From the NCBI RefSeq assembly GCF_902806685.2, contig NC_048557.2, positions 3,774,654 through 3,838,653 on the forward strand: 64,000 nucleotides of DNA. The letters run 5' to 3'. A model generated the notes under the pieces. That model saw only the letters and a program-made list of their open reading frames with translations. It had not been told where the DNA came from and did not search any database. How positions within the stretch are numbered: the first letter of the stretch is position 1; every line of letters begins with the position of its first letter. The position numbers and the translations under genes were made by a program. Below, piece by piece: positions 52,345-63,556 of the stretch. The stretch is from Maniola hyperantus (lineage: Eukaryota > Arthropoda > Insecta > Lepidoptera > Nymphalidae).

Positions 52345-53029
52345 TCTAATTTATTATTATAAATCATATTTTTAAACGTAATTTTGTATTTTTTTAAATT
52401 CATATACACTGTGTTATTAAATTTAGGCGTTGCAAATAGCAACACCCATTTCCAAACGCAATCTTTGCTGTTGCTTGTTTTATACGTCAGGTCGAATAGA
52501 ACGGCTTGAAGTTGGTTTGATTGACAGACCGCCATTATGCACCCGGCGCGTCTTGACGCTGGGTGTGTAAGTTTTTTTTGTTGCGTCCACCTTTTTTTAT
52601 GGTGGACGCGACGCCTTTAAAATGTGCGTTATCGAAATGTTTTCTCTAATTTAAATATATTATGCAGTGCTCTTACGCTCCCATTTCCAGGGGCGAAGTT
52701 TGGATTTAAAAAAAGCGTGGTCTGGACTATAAAAGCGAGTCAGCACCGTCGGGTACCCACGGCCAACATCCGCTGACACCGAACTCCCGGCCTCACACCA
52801 TCTACGAGGCCGTCAACACGAGGGGAGTACACATTACTGCCGCTAAGGCAAAGGCCGAAATCAACGTAACACCACGACCCTACAAATTTTGTGTACCGAC
52901 CTATGAGCTAAGCCGCGGTAGTTTTTCTGTACCGACATTTTATATTATTAAAATTCTACCGTGTGCTATTTATGCCGTTTCATTTCCATCATTTCTCTCA
53001 TAATTAATTTTTTTTAACACCCGCTACAC

Positions 53030-53046
53030 TGGCGCCTTTCACGTGG
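53030..53046 (+). promoter_or_regulatory. Primer-binding site of the non-coding LTR element
   Basis: TGGCGCCTTTCACGTGG starts two bases after the LTR end CTACA. The TGG start fits a tRNA CCA end; the tRNA was not identified. Confidence 0.55.
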
Positions 53047-55381
53047 TTGATTTCTGCTTTTCCTTAGTGGTATAGTGATAGTTTTGTACGGTGCTTGTTT
53101 GTTATGTAAAACGCTTTAATTTTTTTGGTTTGCAGCAACTGAGGTGATAGCAGCAATTTTACATTATAACCTCCGTAATTCTTATCATATAATTTTTGCA
53201 TACCTAACCTAATGTTTCAGAAGTTGTGTACGTATTAGTACCCACCTTCGCATTATTTGTCAGGTGTTTTTGCATTTCTTTTTGTTTAAAATCTATAAAG
53301 TATGTGTTAGTAAACATTCATAATTATTGTACCTACTTATAATTGCTACTTAAATTACCTAATGTTATTATTAAGAGTTGTGTACGTCCTAGTACCCACC
53401 TTGCGCTAATAGTTAGGTGTTTTTGTAACTAATTTTGTTCAAGTTTGCAGGTACCTACGTATTAGTACATACGTTGCAATTATAAAGCTGCGTTCACACC
53501 AGTTGCATAATATATTTTTTGTTAGTTTTTTTTTGTTTCTAATTTTATTTTATTTTGCAACTTGTTTACATATATTTATCCTTTATTAACATCAAACCAA
53601 GGCGTTCTGTTAAATTGATTGTAACAGAACGGAGTATTTTTATAACTATTTTTTTGTGCCATCCACAACTTTACCATATTTTTTTTTCGGTTTATATAAT
53701 ATTATAGTAAATTAATTTTTTTTTTTTTTTTGTTTATTTGTAATATTATATTACTTATTTTGTTATATATTATTATAAAAAATAATATTCTGGTACCTAT
53801 TATATTGATATATTTTATTTTATGTAATGAATGTATAAGTACATTATAATTATAGAATCTAGTATTATTTTTATTGAATTTTATTGATATATTATTATTA
53901 TTTGCTAGCTACATTGTCTCTCAGCCTTAAGGTTATTTTTGCTTTCTTTACCAAAGAGTCATAAGCCGCATTAGACATATGACTTTATTATTTTATGTTA
54001 GTGGGACAGAGTCATAGACCGCAGTAGGTACATGACTCCATTTATGGTAGTTGAAGAATAATTACAAGGATATGAAAGGTGCGAAAGGCTATGATTTTTG
54101 AAAGGTTGTATGAAATGTATGATTGGGAATTGAAGGAAAGTAAATTTAATTTATAAGTACGGATTTTATTTTAAAATAAATCCTTACGTGCGAAGGGGGT
54201 AATGTAACGAAGCGTTACATGAATTTATTATTTATATTATAATTTTATCTAATTTATTATTATAAATCATATTTTTAAACGTAATTTTGTATTTTTTTAA
54301 ATTCATATACACTGTGTTATTAAATTTAGGCGTTGCAAATAGCAACACCCATTTCCAAACGCAATCTTTGCTGTTGCTTGTTTTATACGTCAGGTCGAAT
54401 AGAACGGCTTGAAGTTGGTTTGATTGACAGACCGCCATTATGCACCCGCGCGTCTTGACGCTGGGTGTGTAAGTTTTTTTGTTGCGTCCACCTTTTTTTA
54501 TGGTGGACGCGACGCCTTTAAAATGTGCGTTATCGAAATGTTTTCTCTAATTTAAATATATTATGCAGTGCTCTTACGCTCCCGTTTACGGGTAAGTTTT
54601 GGATGGTACTCAAACATGTAAATCGTAATTGTTTCATTGTCATTTTTTTCACCACGTTTCATACTTAGTTATTTTTTCAAATTTCGATTATTCTACTTGC
54701 TTATTTTAATAATCATAACCTTAGTAGTTAATTTCAACCTTTGCATTATCGATTAGCGTAGTTTATTTGCCAATTCATTAGTAATTTTCAATCTAGATTG
54801 CATCATCATTGTAAAATTATTTTGACAACCCTCTTTTTTATATTTTTGTGAATAATTTCATTATTTTCAATATTTTGGGCCTTCAGCCGTTTATTTAGCC
54901 AAATCATTGTAATCTCCGTTCTGATATCGCCACGCCGGCAATTCTGTCATGTCGAAGTACTTACCTTCTGTGTTCGACACGGACCCGGGTTCGATTCCAG
55001 AATGGAAATTTATATGCCAGAGGATAACCCACCTTGGTTATCATTTCCAGGGGCGAAGTTTGGATTTAAAGGCGGGTTTAAACCCCATCATCTAGTCAGC
55101 ACCGTCGGGTACCCACGGCAACATCTGCTGACACCGAACTCCCGGCCTCACACCATCTACGAGGCCGACAACACGAGGGGAGTACACATTACTGCCGCTA
55201 GGGCAAAGGCCGAAATCAACGTAACACCACGACCCTACAAATTTTGTGTGCCGACCTACGAGCTAAGCCGCGGTAGTTTTCTGTACCAACATTTTATATT
55301 ATTAAATCCTACCGTGTGCTATTTACGCAGTTTCATTTCACTCATTTCTATCATAAATAATTTTTTTTAACACCCGGTACA

Positions 55382-56476
55382 TCGCATGGGAAGTCGCGCA
55401 TGCTTGCGACTGTGCCTTGAGACTATAGACGTAAGACGCCTTACGCCGCACTGTGACTCCCCCTTTCGCGCGTCTTCTCGCGGATTCCACAGGCGACACC
55501 GAGAGCCGCTAGGCTAGAGGAATGCTCGAGAACGCGCGACCTTTTTTTGGCTCGAGCTAGTTAACACAGTTAACTAGAATTAAACGGACTAAAATTGTAC
55601 CTACAAAGTAATACTCATTATACCATGTACAACCTCGTTACAAAAAGTCGCTTCCATTCCATTCCCTTTCAATGTAAATTGAGCCTAGGCTAAACTAAAA
55701 TGACAAGTCAGTGTATTGCCATCTTTCGTAGTGCTCTCTACAGGAAAGGATTAGCCAAAAATCATATTATGCTTCAGCAAACATCGTCGTCTTAATTGTA
55801 CCAATACTGGTAAATACAAAATGCGAACAGCCCTCGACTAGAAGGGGACAACACTTTCATAAGTGAGTTTCACTCTTCATAGAGTTCCCACGGAATTAAA
55901 AAAAATCTAAAACCAGTGCATGAAGTCGTGGGCATCATCTACTTTGTACAAAGAAACCTTGCATCCCGGACACAGATATAGGCTACTTTTTTCTTAGGGA
56001 TAGGGATAGGGTTTCTATAGGGATTTTCAAAAACCTAAATCCACGCAGACGGAGTCGCGGGCACCATCTAGTTATTCAATAGGAGATGAACTGTGAAGCT
56101 AAAGGACAGAGGGTCGACTTGAGTAGATGAGTCCAATTTGCCGTTTTTGCCCTTCTTAAATTGTTTTGTTTTCCTTATTGTTCGATACGGAAGCTATATA
56201 CACTACTGACAAGTGCTAGCTATCTTAAATGCCTATGTATGTACATATACTATCTATGTAATTGATATAGATATTACTAGCTGATGCCCGCGACTTCGTC
56301 AGCGTGGAATTAGGTTTTTAAAAATACCGTGGGAACTCTTTGATTTTCCGCGATAAAAAGTAGCCTATGTCACTCTCCAGGTCTTTATCTATACCCATGC
56401 AAAAATCACGTTAATCCGTTGCACCGTTGCGACGTGATTGAAGGACAAACCAACAAACCAATAAATAAACACACTT
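55382..56476. other. Repeat-rich stretch right of the LTR element
   Basis: It holds the right half of the split MITE (about 55640-55690), a SINE in minus orientation in two pieces (about 55880-56073; reverse complement GATGGTGCCCGCGACTCCGT) and most of a full-length SINE (56276-56490; ACTAGCTGATGCCCGCGACT to CTTTCGCATTTATAATA). No gene seen. Confidence 0.65.
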
Positions 56477-56490
56477 TCGCATTTATAATA
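56276..56490 (+). repeat. SINE, full-length copy
   Basis: GACTTCGTCAGCGTGGAATT, core AGTAGCCTATGTCACTCTCC, then GACGTGATTGAAGGACAAAC and the tail CACTTTCGCATTTATAATA. Confidence 0.85.
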
Positions 56491-56635
56491 AGGGTACTGA
56501 TAATAAGGGTAGGTACTGATTCACACCATAGGTGATTAAAAATTGTAACAAAGAGAACCTTTGAGTCATCGAGATTGCCTGTATCGTGTTCGCGGCAATG
56601 ACTTTTTAAAACGACTCTTAAGCCTGTAACAAACA

Positions 56636-56796
56636 CTGGGGCCGATTCTCTTGTACACAATCTCTAAACTAAACTAAATTAACAGGTCTAAATCTAGTGC
56701 TATCCTTTTCCACAAGCAACATAATGACAGGGATAGCAATAGATTTAGACATGTCATTTTAGTTTAGTTTAGAGATTGTGTGCAAGAGAATCGGCT
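56636..56796. mobile_element. MITE family A (161 bp), copy 4, absent from the sister repeat unit
   Basis: CTGGGGCCGATTCTCTTGTA ... GCAAGAGAATCGGCT, flanked by ACA at 56633-56635 and 56797-56799. The sister unit (about 57617) has a single ACA with no insert. Confidence 0.92.
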
Positions 56797-56885
56797 ACAA
56801 TGTGCAACTTAAACGTACGACAGGAATCAGGATGTCACAATGAAGGCGCACGTACGCGTGTACTATCTACTATCGATCGTTTATT

Positions 56886-57292
56886 AGGGTTCCGTACCTC
56901 AAAAGGAAAAACGGAACCCTTATAGGATCACATTGTTGTCTGTCTGTCTGTCTGTCAAGAAACCTACAGGGTACTTCCCGTTGACCTAGAATCATGAAAT
57001 TTGGCAGGTAGGTAGATCTTATAGCTGACATTTGGGGAAAAATCTGAAAACCGTGAATTTAGGGTTAGATCACACAAAAATATCAAATTGTGGTCATGAA
57101 CTAATAATTAGTATTTTCAACTTTCCAAGTCTATAAATCATATCATCTGTACATTCTAAAACAGATTTTCATTTATTTTTATGCATCATAGTTTTTAAAT
57201 TATCGTGCAAAATGTCGAAAAATACGACTGTAGTACGGAACCCTCATTGCGCGAGCCTGACTCGCACTTGACCGGTTTTATACATAAGAAAC
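56886..57292 (-). repeat. GGCCAAGTGCGAGTC-type repeat in duplication unit 1
   Basis: The reverse complement begins ACCGGTCAAGTGCGAGTCAG and ends ACGGAACCCTAATAA. Confidence 0.85.
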
Positions 57293-57705
57293 GAATTCTA
57301 TTACAACTTTTAAAAACCTCGTCGCTGCGCTGCATTCTGTGTCAACCGATCAGCCTATTAACTATTTGCGTCTACGCTACCACACACGGTCCTCCGCCTT
57401 CCTCACCCACCCACTTCCCCCTCACGCTATGTGTGTTTAGGCCTTAAGATCTCAACAAAGATCGCATTTATAATAAGGGTACTGATAATAAGGGTAGGTA
57501 CTGATTCACACCATAGGTGATTAAAAATTGTAACAAAGAGAACATTTGAGTCATCGAGATTGCCTGTATCGTGTTCGCGGCAATGACTTTTTAAAACGAC
57601 TCTTAAGCCTGTAACAAACAATGTGCAACTTAAACGTACGACAGGAATCAGGATGTCACAATGAAGGCGCACGTACGCGTGTACTATCTACTATCGATCG
57701 TTTAT

Positions 57706-58106
57706 TAGGGTTCCGTACCTCAAAAGGAAAAACGGAACCCTTATAGGATCACTTTGTTGTCTGTCTGTCTGTCAAGAAACCTACAGGGTACTTCCCGTTG
57801 ACCTAGAATCATGAAATTTGGCAGGTAGGTAGATCTTATAGCTGACATTTGGGGAAAAATCTGAAAACCGTGAATTTAGGGTTAGATCACACAAAAATAT
57901 CAAATTGTGGTCATGAACTAATAATTAGTATTTTCAACTTTCCAAGACTATAAATCATATCATCTGTACATTCTAAAACAGATTTTCATTTATTTTTATG
58001 CATCATAGTTTTTAAATTATCGTGCAAAATGTCGAAAAATACGACTGTAGTACGGAACCCTCATTGCGCGAGCCTGACTCGCACTTGACCGGTTTTATAC
58101 ATAAGA
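57706..58106 (-). repeat. GGCCAAGTGCGAGTC-type repeat in duplication unit 2
   Basis: The sister of 56886-57292, differing by one 4-bp GTCT unit and a few substitutions. Confidence 0.85.
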
Positions 58107-58488
58107 AACGAATTCTATTACAACTTTTAAAAACCTCGTCGCTGCGCTGCATTCTGTGTCAACCGATCAGCCTATTAACTATTTGCGTCTACGCTACCAC
58201 ACACGGTCCTCCGCCTTCCTCACCCATCCACTTCCCCCTCACGCTATGTGTGTTTATGCCTTAAGATCTCAACAAAGATCAGGTCTCATAAATACCTAAC
58301 GTCGTCCCCGCGAGGGTTACTGACCTGAGTCAACCGACGCTGACGGGTGAGTATAACTCGGTAGGTACATCACTTAATTGTTCTATTTTGCGCACCCGTG
58401 GCCCGGCGGCGGTGTGGGCGTAATATTGTAATGAGCAGTCGAGAAACTAGTGTTATCCTCTACAACGCGGCTGTGCTCGTGCAAAGGG

Positions 58489-58600
58489 CATGGGTTTAAT
58501 AAAAACTGCCATACTCCTTCCATGATAGCCCGCTTCCATGTTAGACTGCATCATCACTTACCACCAGGTGAGACTGCAGCCATGGGCTAACTTGTATATG
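58489..58600 (+). repeat. Fragment of the tRNA-headed SINE seen at 27066
   Basis: GGCATGGGTTTAATAAAAAC, CCCGCTTCCATGTTAGACTG and TTACCACCAGGTGAGACTGC match the reverse complement of 27090-27200. Confidence 0.75.
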
Positions 58601-58737
58601 AATAAAAAAGTGCTTTCCTCTAGATGTTGTTATAAATGTCTCGTAGCAACGTCATTTCCATAGAAAGCGTTCCGGAAGAAAAACAATTTTGTTCTTAATC
58701 TATTGACAATTCCATAAGACAAGGCGTAATTGCAGAG

Positions 58738-58797
58738 CACGGTAATTATTTCATGGGTCTCCTCTCAGAGTGAGACCCATGAAATAATTAAACCGTG
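58738..58797. repeat. 60-bp hairpin
   Basis: AATTATTTCATGGGTCTC (58744-58761) is the exact reverse complement of GAGACCCATGAAATAATT (58772-58789), with CACGG/CCGTG outside and a 10-base loop. Confidence 0.9.
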
Positions 58798-60165
58798 TTA
58801 ACCGTTACCTTTTATAATAAAATCCCGCAAACTATTTTGGACTTACCTTTTCACAAGTTTAAAAAATCTATTAAAAATATGCTCCTGAAAAAAGCATATT
58901 ACACAATTGAAGATTATCTAAATGATAAAAGAGCGTGGATTTGACTTGCAGGTCGTTCCGGCGACGCCAAGACTGCAAATACTATTTTATACATGGCATA
59001 ATTTTGTACCTATATCAAATACTAGCTGACCCGCCCCGGCTTCGCTCGGGTGGAATTTTCGAACCGCGTCATTTACGGGAGCCGCGCGGGTACCTTACTC
59101 ATAGATCTAAACTCCCCTCCCGCACGCGCACCCCCGCCTTGGTGACGCCCAAATCGCAACGGGCCGTGCAGCAGAAATCGTAATATTTTAATTTCGCCAT
59201 AACTTCAAAACCAAACGTCCAATTTTAATCATTCAAAGACCAAATATTATCTCCATAAACTGTTCTTAGTGATGAAATCATTTATTTTGATAAGGATTAA
59301 TAGCATGAGTAAAATAAACGCGTTTAAATGTAGTCCAAAAAAATTCAAGATTTTTAAATAAAAAAATGGTTGCTGTGCCTCACTCGACATAGATGGGTAT
59401 AGTGTGTCGCGGACTTTTTTGTAGATATTTATAAGATCTACAATTAATTAGAACATTTTATGGTTCTATCTTTTATAGTTTAGGCAGCGTACGCAAAATA
59501 AGTAACTTTTCTGGTTGATTTTTTACACCTTGTGTCCGAAAAACCCAAATATCTTACGGAACCCTATTTTTTTCCAAAATAAAATATAGCCTATGTTACT
59601 CGTGGATAATGTAGCTTTCGAATGGTGAAAGAATTTTTAAAATCGGTCCAGTAGTTTTTGAGCCTATTCAGTACAACCAAACAAACAAACAAACAAACAA
59701 ACAAACAAACAAACAAACAAACAAACAAAGTTTTCCTCTTTATAGTATTAGTGTAGATTTGAAAAGAGCAACCGCCGAGTTTCTTGCTGGTTCTTCTCGG
59801 TAGGGAAGGCATTCCGAACCAGTGGTAGATGCATCCGACTATTCGAAAGTACTTGTAAAAGTTTATTCGAATAAAAAAGATTTTTATTTTATATTTTTAT
59901 TTTATTTTAGTGAGAAGGGTTTTGACTACAGTCCCAGGCCAAGTGCGGATTGGCACACGTCACAGAACATTATGGAGAACTCTCAGGCATGCAGGTTTCC
60001 TCACGATGTTTTCCTTTACCGTTAAAGCGAGTGATATTTAATTATCTACTTAAAACGCACATAACTGCGAAGTACCTATTATCACTGAAAGAAAAAAAGC
60101 TGTCAAATACGAAAAGAAAAGGCAAATATATGTGAGACGCCAAAGATTCCTTCATTGAAAGGAGG
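58798..60165. other. Repeat-rich stretch, no gene seen
   Basis: SINE-type head at 59020 (ACTAGCTGACCCGCCCCGGC) and matching 3' part at about 59575-59757, with unrelated DNA between; AAAC microsatellite 59680-59727; LINE 3' end about 59758-59880 (TTTCTTGCTGGTTCTTCTCG); tRNA-derived SINE in minus orientation 59935-60080 (reverse complement GAGGAAACCTGCATGCCTGA). Confidence 0.65.
59680..59727 (+). repeat. AAAC/CAAA microsatellite
   Basis: About twelve uninterrupted CAAA units inside a SINE 3' part. Confidence 0.95.
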
Positions 60166-62540
60166 TTGTTTGCTCGAACAGACAAAGACGAAATTAGCAT
60201 AGCTCGAGGATCCGAAGCGATGTCACAATCAGGTTCAAACGATATTAGAAATCAAAGCAATCCAGTGCAAACAAAAGATTGGATCGTCGCCTCCCTATTG
60301 GAAGCAGGAGTGAAAAGGTTTCTGATTAGAATAAAATTGATCTGTTTTGCTTTCTTTCAAGTCGGTCCCTTTAAATGATAGAGCATCGTTATCATCCCTA
60401 GAGCATCGCATCGCATTTACAACATATTTATACATATGATGTCTTTAGCTATATTGGTATAATAGAAGCTTAGTGCACCAGTTTCCTAAAATTGATATTG
60501 TTTTTACTCTTTACAGTTTCAAGTTATTAATAACAAGTCGCCGACTTTCATTGGCTAGTTCGAACCCAATAACCAATAAGATTGTCGCCATTATTCTAAA
60601 AACAGACTTAGTTGCAGAGCGTTACAGTTAATTTTCGTTGCTTTGGATGCTTTACATAGTATGTGCTTTTCAATTATTTTTATATGAGTTGCTAAAACTT
60701 GACGATATGCTGTCCCAATATTATTATTATTATTTTTTATTTTTTATTATATTATTTCGTATTAAAGTCAGTAGGAAGGATACCTTTCCAACCTTACCTT
60801 ATTATTTTGGAATTCTGTGGGTTCGATTAATGTTAACCAATTGCGTTGATGTTCGTTCAAATATCAATCAATCACGTGAAAATCGAAGTTAGTAACTTCT
60901 GTAATTTATTTTAGTTGTTTTATACAGTGTTCTTTGTTCAAAGAATAAATTATTCAGGTATGTAAGAAGACCACGAAGGAAAAATAACTCGAAGACGATT
61001 TCACAAGTTTATTTGTCGGTTTTCATTACAGAACTACTTGCCTATTCGGCCACACGGCTTTTTATATCGTTTATCATGAATGAACTCAGACATTAATCGA
61101 AATGACGTGAAGTTACCTTCGTTCATTTCTTAAGATTCGTTTTCAACGTATCTTAACTAAAGTCATTATTATGTTAACAAACAAATATATGTAATACTAC
61201 TTTGATAAATAATTGTAGTAATTTTAACGATTAGCAAACTTAGTAAGTAAGTTACTTTAAATAGATATGCAATTTAGGGATGTGTATTGTCAACAACATT
61301 TGATTGAATGAATCACATAAGGTTTAGGTTGCAATATTCTACATTCAATCAAATGTTTCCTTCATATTATATTTAATGCGCTCTATTAATTATGGCCATA
61401 GTATTTAACTTTACAAATTTTAATATTTATAACATGATTTCTAACATTTCGGCCATTCTGATAATCATAGTTTGTCCTCAAACTTTTAATTGCATAAGTA
61501 GATAATTAACTATAATTGACAATATTTTAGTATCTTTGTATTAGGCGAGAAGAGCGTGGTAAAGAATTTGAAATTTAACTAGAATTTCCTTCTCTTTTCA
61601 CATAATGTACTTATGTCCACTGTGCTTTTGCTTTCATGAGACTACACCCTGACTACCTCAAACTCAAACTCAAATTGTTTATCCAGAATTGGTAAAATGA
61701 TATAGTGGTGATAATTAATACGTACTTAAAACAAAAAGAAGAGAAGAGAAGAGCCCACAACAAACTCAGCCGGGTATTCTTTTTATTATCACCACTTTAC
61801 AAAATAACTTAGAACTAACACAAAGCTGTTAAGCAACTCATTCCCAACCAAGCTTTCTTATCATTCAAATAGTACTTTAGGTATTATTGTAATAGATTTT
61901 TTTTTTTTTAAGTTTACGTTTTATGAAGACTTTGAACATTGTTGAGAGACACCTTCAATATGTCTTCTGGAAGCTTATTATACCAGCTAAATGTTTTATT
62001 ACCAACTAACTGAACTAAATATAAAATCCTTGAGATTATTTAAGATCTATTTAACTAATATTACTAAGATTTTAATTCATCTTAATCTTACTCAAGATTT
62101 TTAGCTTCTTTAATATTGTTTTATACATTTAAAACAGGATTAAACTAATCGTGAAACTGTAACAATTAAATCAGAATTACAATAATCAAATGAGAATGGA
62201 TTGATACATGAATAAAGTAATAACTTTAGTATTTGAGTAACGAAACATAATTAGAACTTGAGAACTTGTGTCGCAAAAAAAATAACCAATCAATAATTTA
62301 ATTTATCATAATCTGAAGCATTAATTAAAATTACACTGATTTAAATAAAATCACAGAGAAAATAAAATTCTCATACATATTTACTAATTCTATCTATCTA
62401 TCTTGTATAATTTTTTTAATTTTTTTTAAATCTCGTAGGAACTTCCATAGTCTTGTGCCGCCTGAATCCAGCAGCTCCCTGCTACTCATATAATTCAATT
62501 TTCAAATAATGCTTAACATTTTCTTTAAGCATCCCTAATT
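60166..62540. other. AT-rich region without recognised genes
   Basis: A 70-codon frame at 60166-60378 (SQSGSNDIRNQSNPV ...) is less AT-rich than its surroundings but matched nothing I know. A dispersed repeat piece lies at about 61660-61800 (GATATAGTGGTGATAATTAA). A small RTE LINE scrap in minus orientation lies at about 62430-62490. Confidence 0.45.
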
Positions 62541-62780
62541 CTATGCCTGAAATTTTCTTCAGACATGCCCTTAATTTTATGCCTGAAATTTTTTTCAGAC
62601 ATGCCCTTAATTTCGTGTCTAGAACTTTTTCAGACATACCCTCATTTCATGCTGGAAGTTCCTTCAGACACGCCCTTAATTTAATGCCTGGAACTTCTTC
62701 GGACATGCCCTCGGTTCATGCCTGGAAGTTCATTTTGACATCCCCTTAACTTTATGCTTGGAATATCCTTTGATCCCTTG
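62541..62780 (+). repeat. 36-bp minisatellite, about 6 diverged units
   Basis: The unit ATGCCTGAAATTTTCTTCAG + ACATGCCCTTAATTTT recurs with increasing divergence to the right. It keeps an open frame of 12 residues per unit for three units, which follows from the period. Confidence 0.85.
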
Positions 62781-63556
62781 ATTTTTCCGTTAGAGATACT
62801 ACATTTAATAATGCTAATAATGTAGATATTATTATAATTATTTATTCTCTTCACTATCTGTACTATTATTAATTGATTGATTGAATTTGGTTAATGAGTG
62901 TACTAGTTCAAGATTTTTTCATAGATTACTTATATTTATATATCAAAATAAATAGAAATGTCATTTTTTTTTTTTTTTTTAAAGTTAATATGGCATAATC
63001 CAATAAGTGAAAGATTTCTCTAATTTATTAATCCCTTCATCAAAATCTTTAAAAAAAGACAATGCTTTAAATAATATTGTTCTCTGAGACTCAACTAAAC
63101 TAAAACAAATTATCGGGTGTCATAAAATATCATCGAGTGAGAGTTCTGAGTCTATGCATTGGGTTATGGGTACTTCCACTGTTATGTTCCCTAGTCCCTA
63201 CCCATGTCTTTCGAAAACCCAAGCAAATCTACAAGATCCACACAAGCCCTTAAGGTTTTGCGATTAATCGATTGTAATTACCATGTACTATTTTTTTTTT
63301 TAACATGATCTGAGTCGGGAATGCAAAAGTGGTATGTTATTTAGTGCACTCATTAACTTTTGTTGTTGAATCAAATTTAGAGATTGTTTTATTTTCATCA
63401 TAATGCAGTTTTGGAGATTGATCATTGATAAATCTACAAAACTCATGAGCCTCATGAAATCTATATAACTCATATTAACATGTTTACATCGATGCATAAT
63501 TATCACCATTTGAATTAGCAGACTTTTCTGCTTCCCTCGGTTGCTCTGGTTGGACT
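62781..63556. other. AT-rich spacer, nothing recognised
   Basis: It contains homopolymer T runs (62965-62980, 63290-63301) and no supported feature. Confidence 0.5.

Larger units (their letters stand above)
51638..55381 (+). mobile_element. Non-coding LTR retrotransposon (TRIM/LARD-like), rearranged 5' LTR
   Basis: The whole is bounded by TGTAACG and GGTACA and flanked by the 4-bp duplication TCGC (51634-51637; 55382-55385). It holds three LTR starts: 51638 (truncated near 52270), 52300-53028 and 54203-55381. A primer-site-like TGGCGCCTTTCACGTGG follows the second LTR (53030-53046), and a polypurine tract (GAAGGGGGTAA) precedes the third. The 1.15-kb interior has no open frame, so it must rely on proteins from another element. 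Confidence 0.85.
56477..58280. repeat. Tandem duplication of about 820 bp (units 56477-57461 and 57462-58280)
   Basis: The two units are nearly identical (shared start TCGCATTTATAATAAGGGT, shared end TTAAGATCTCAACAAAGATC). Unit 1 is longer mainly because it holds a MITE (56636-56796). Unit 1 starts inside the 3' tail of a SINE, so the duplication copied a SINE tail into its junction. Confidence 0.93.

Noticed and set aside
55002..55370. 122-codon ORF inside the 3' LTR
   Set aside because: The other LTR copies do not keep the frame, and no domain was recognised.
60166..60378. 70-codon ORF with serine/asparagine-rich peptide
   Set aside because: Composition hints at coding, but no family, neighbouring exon or clear splice site was found.
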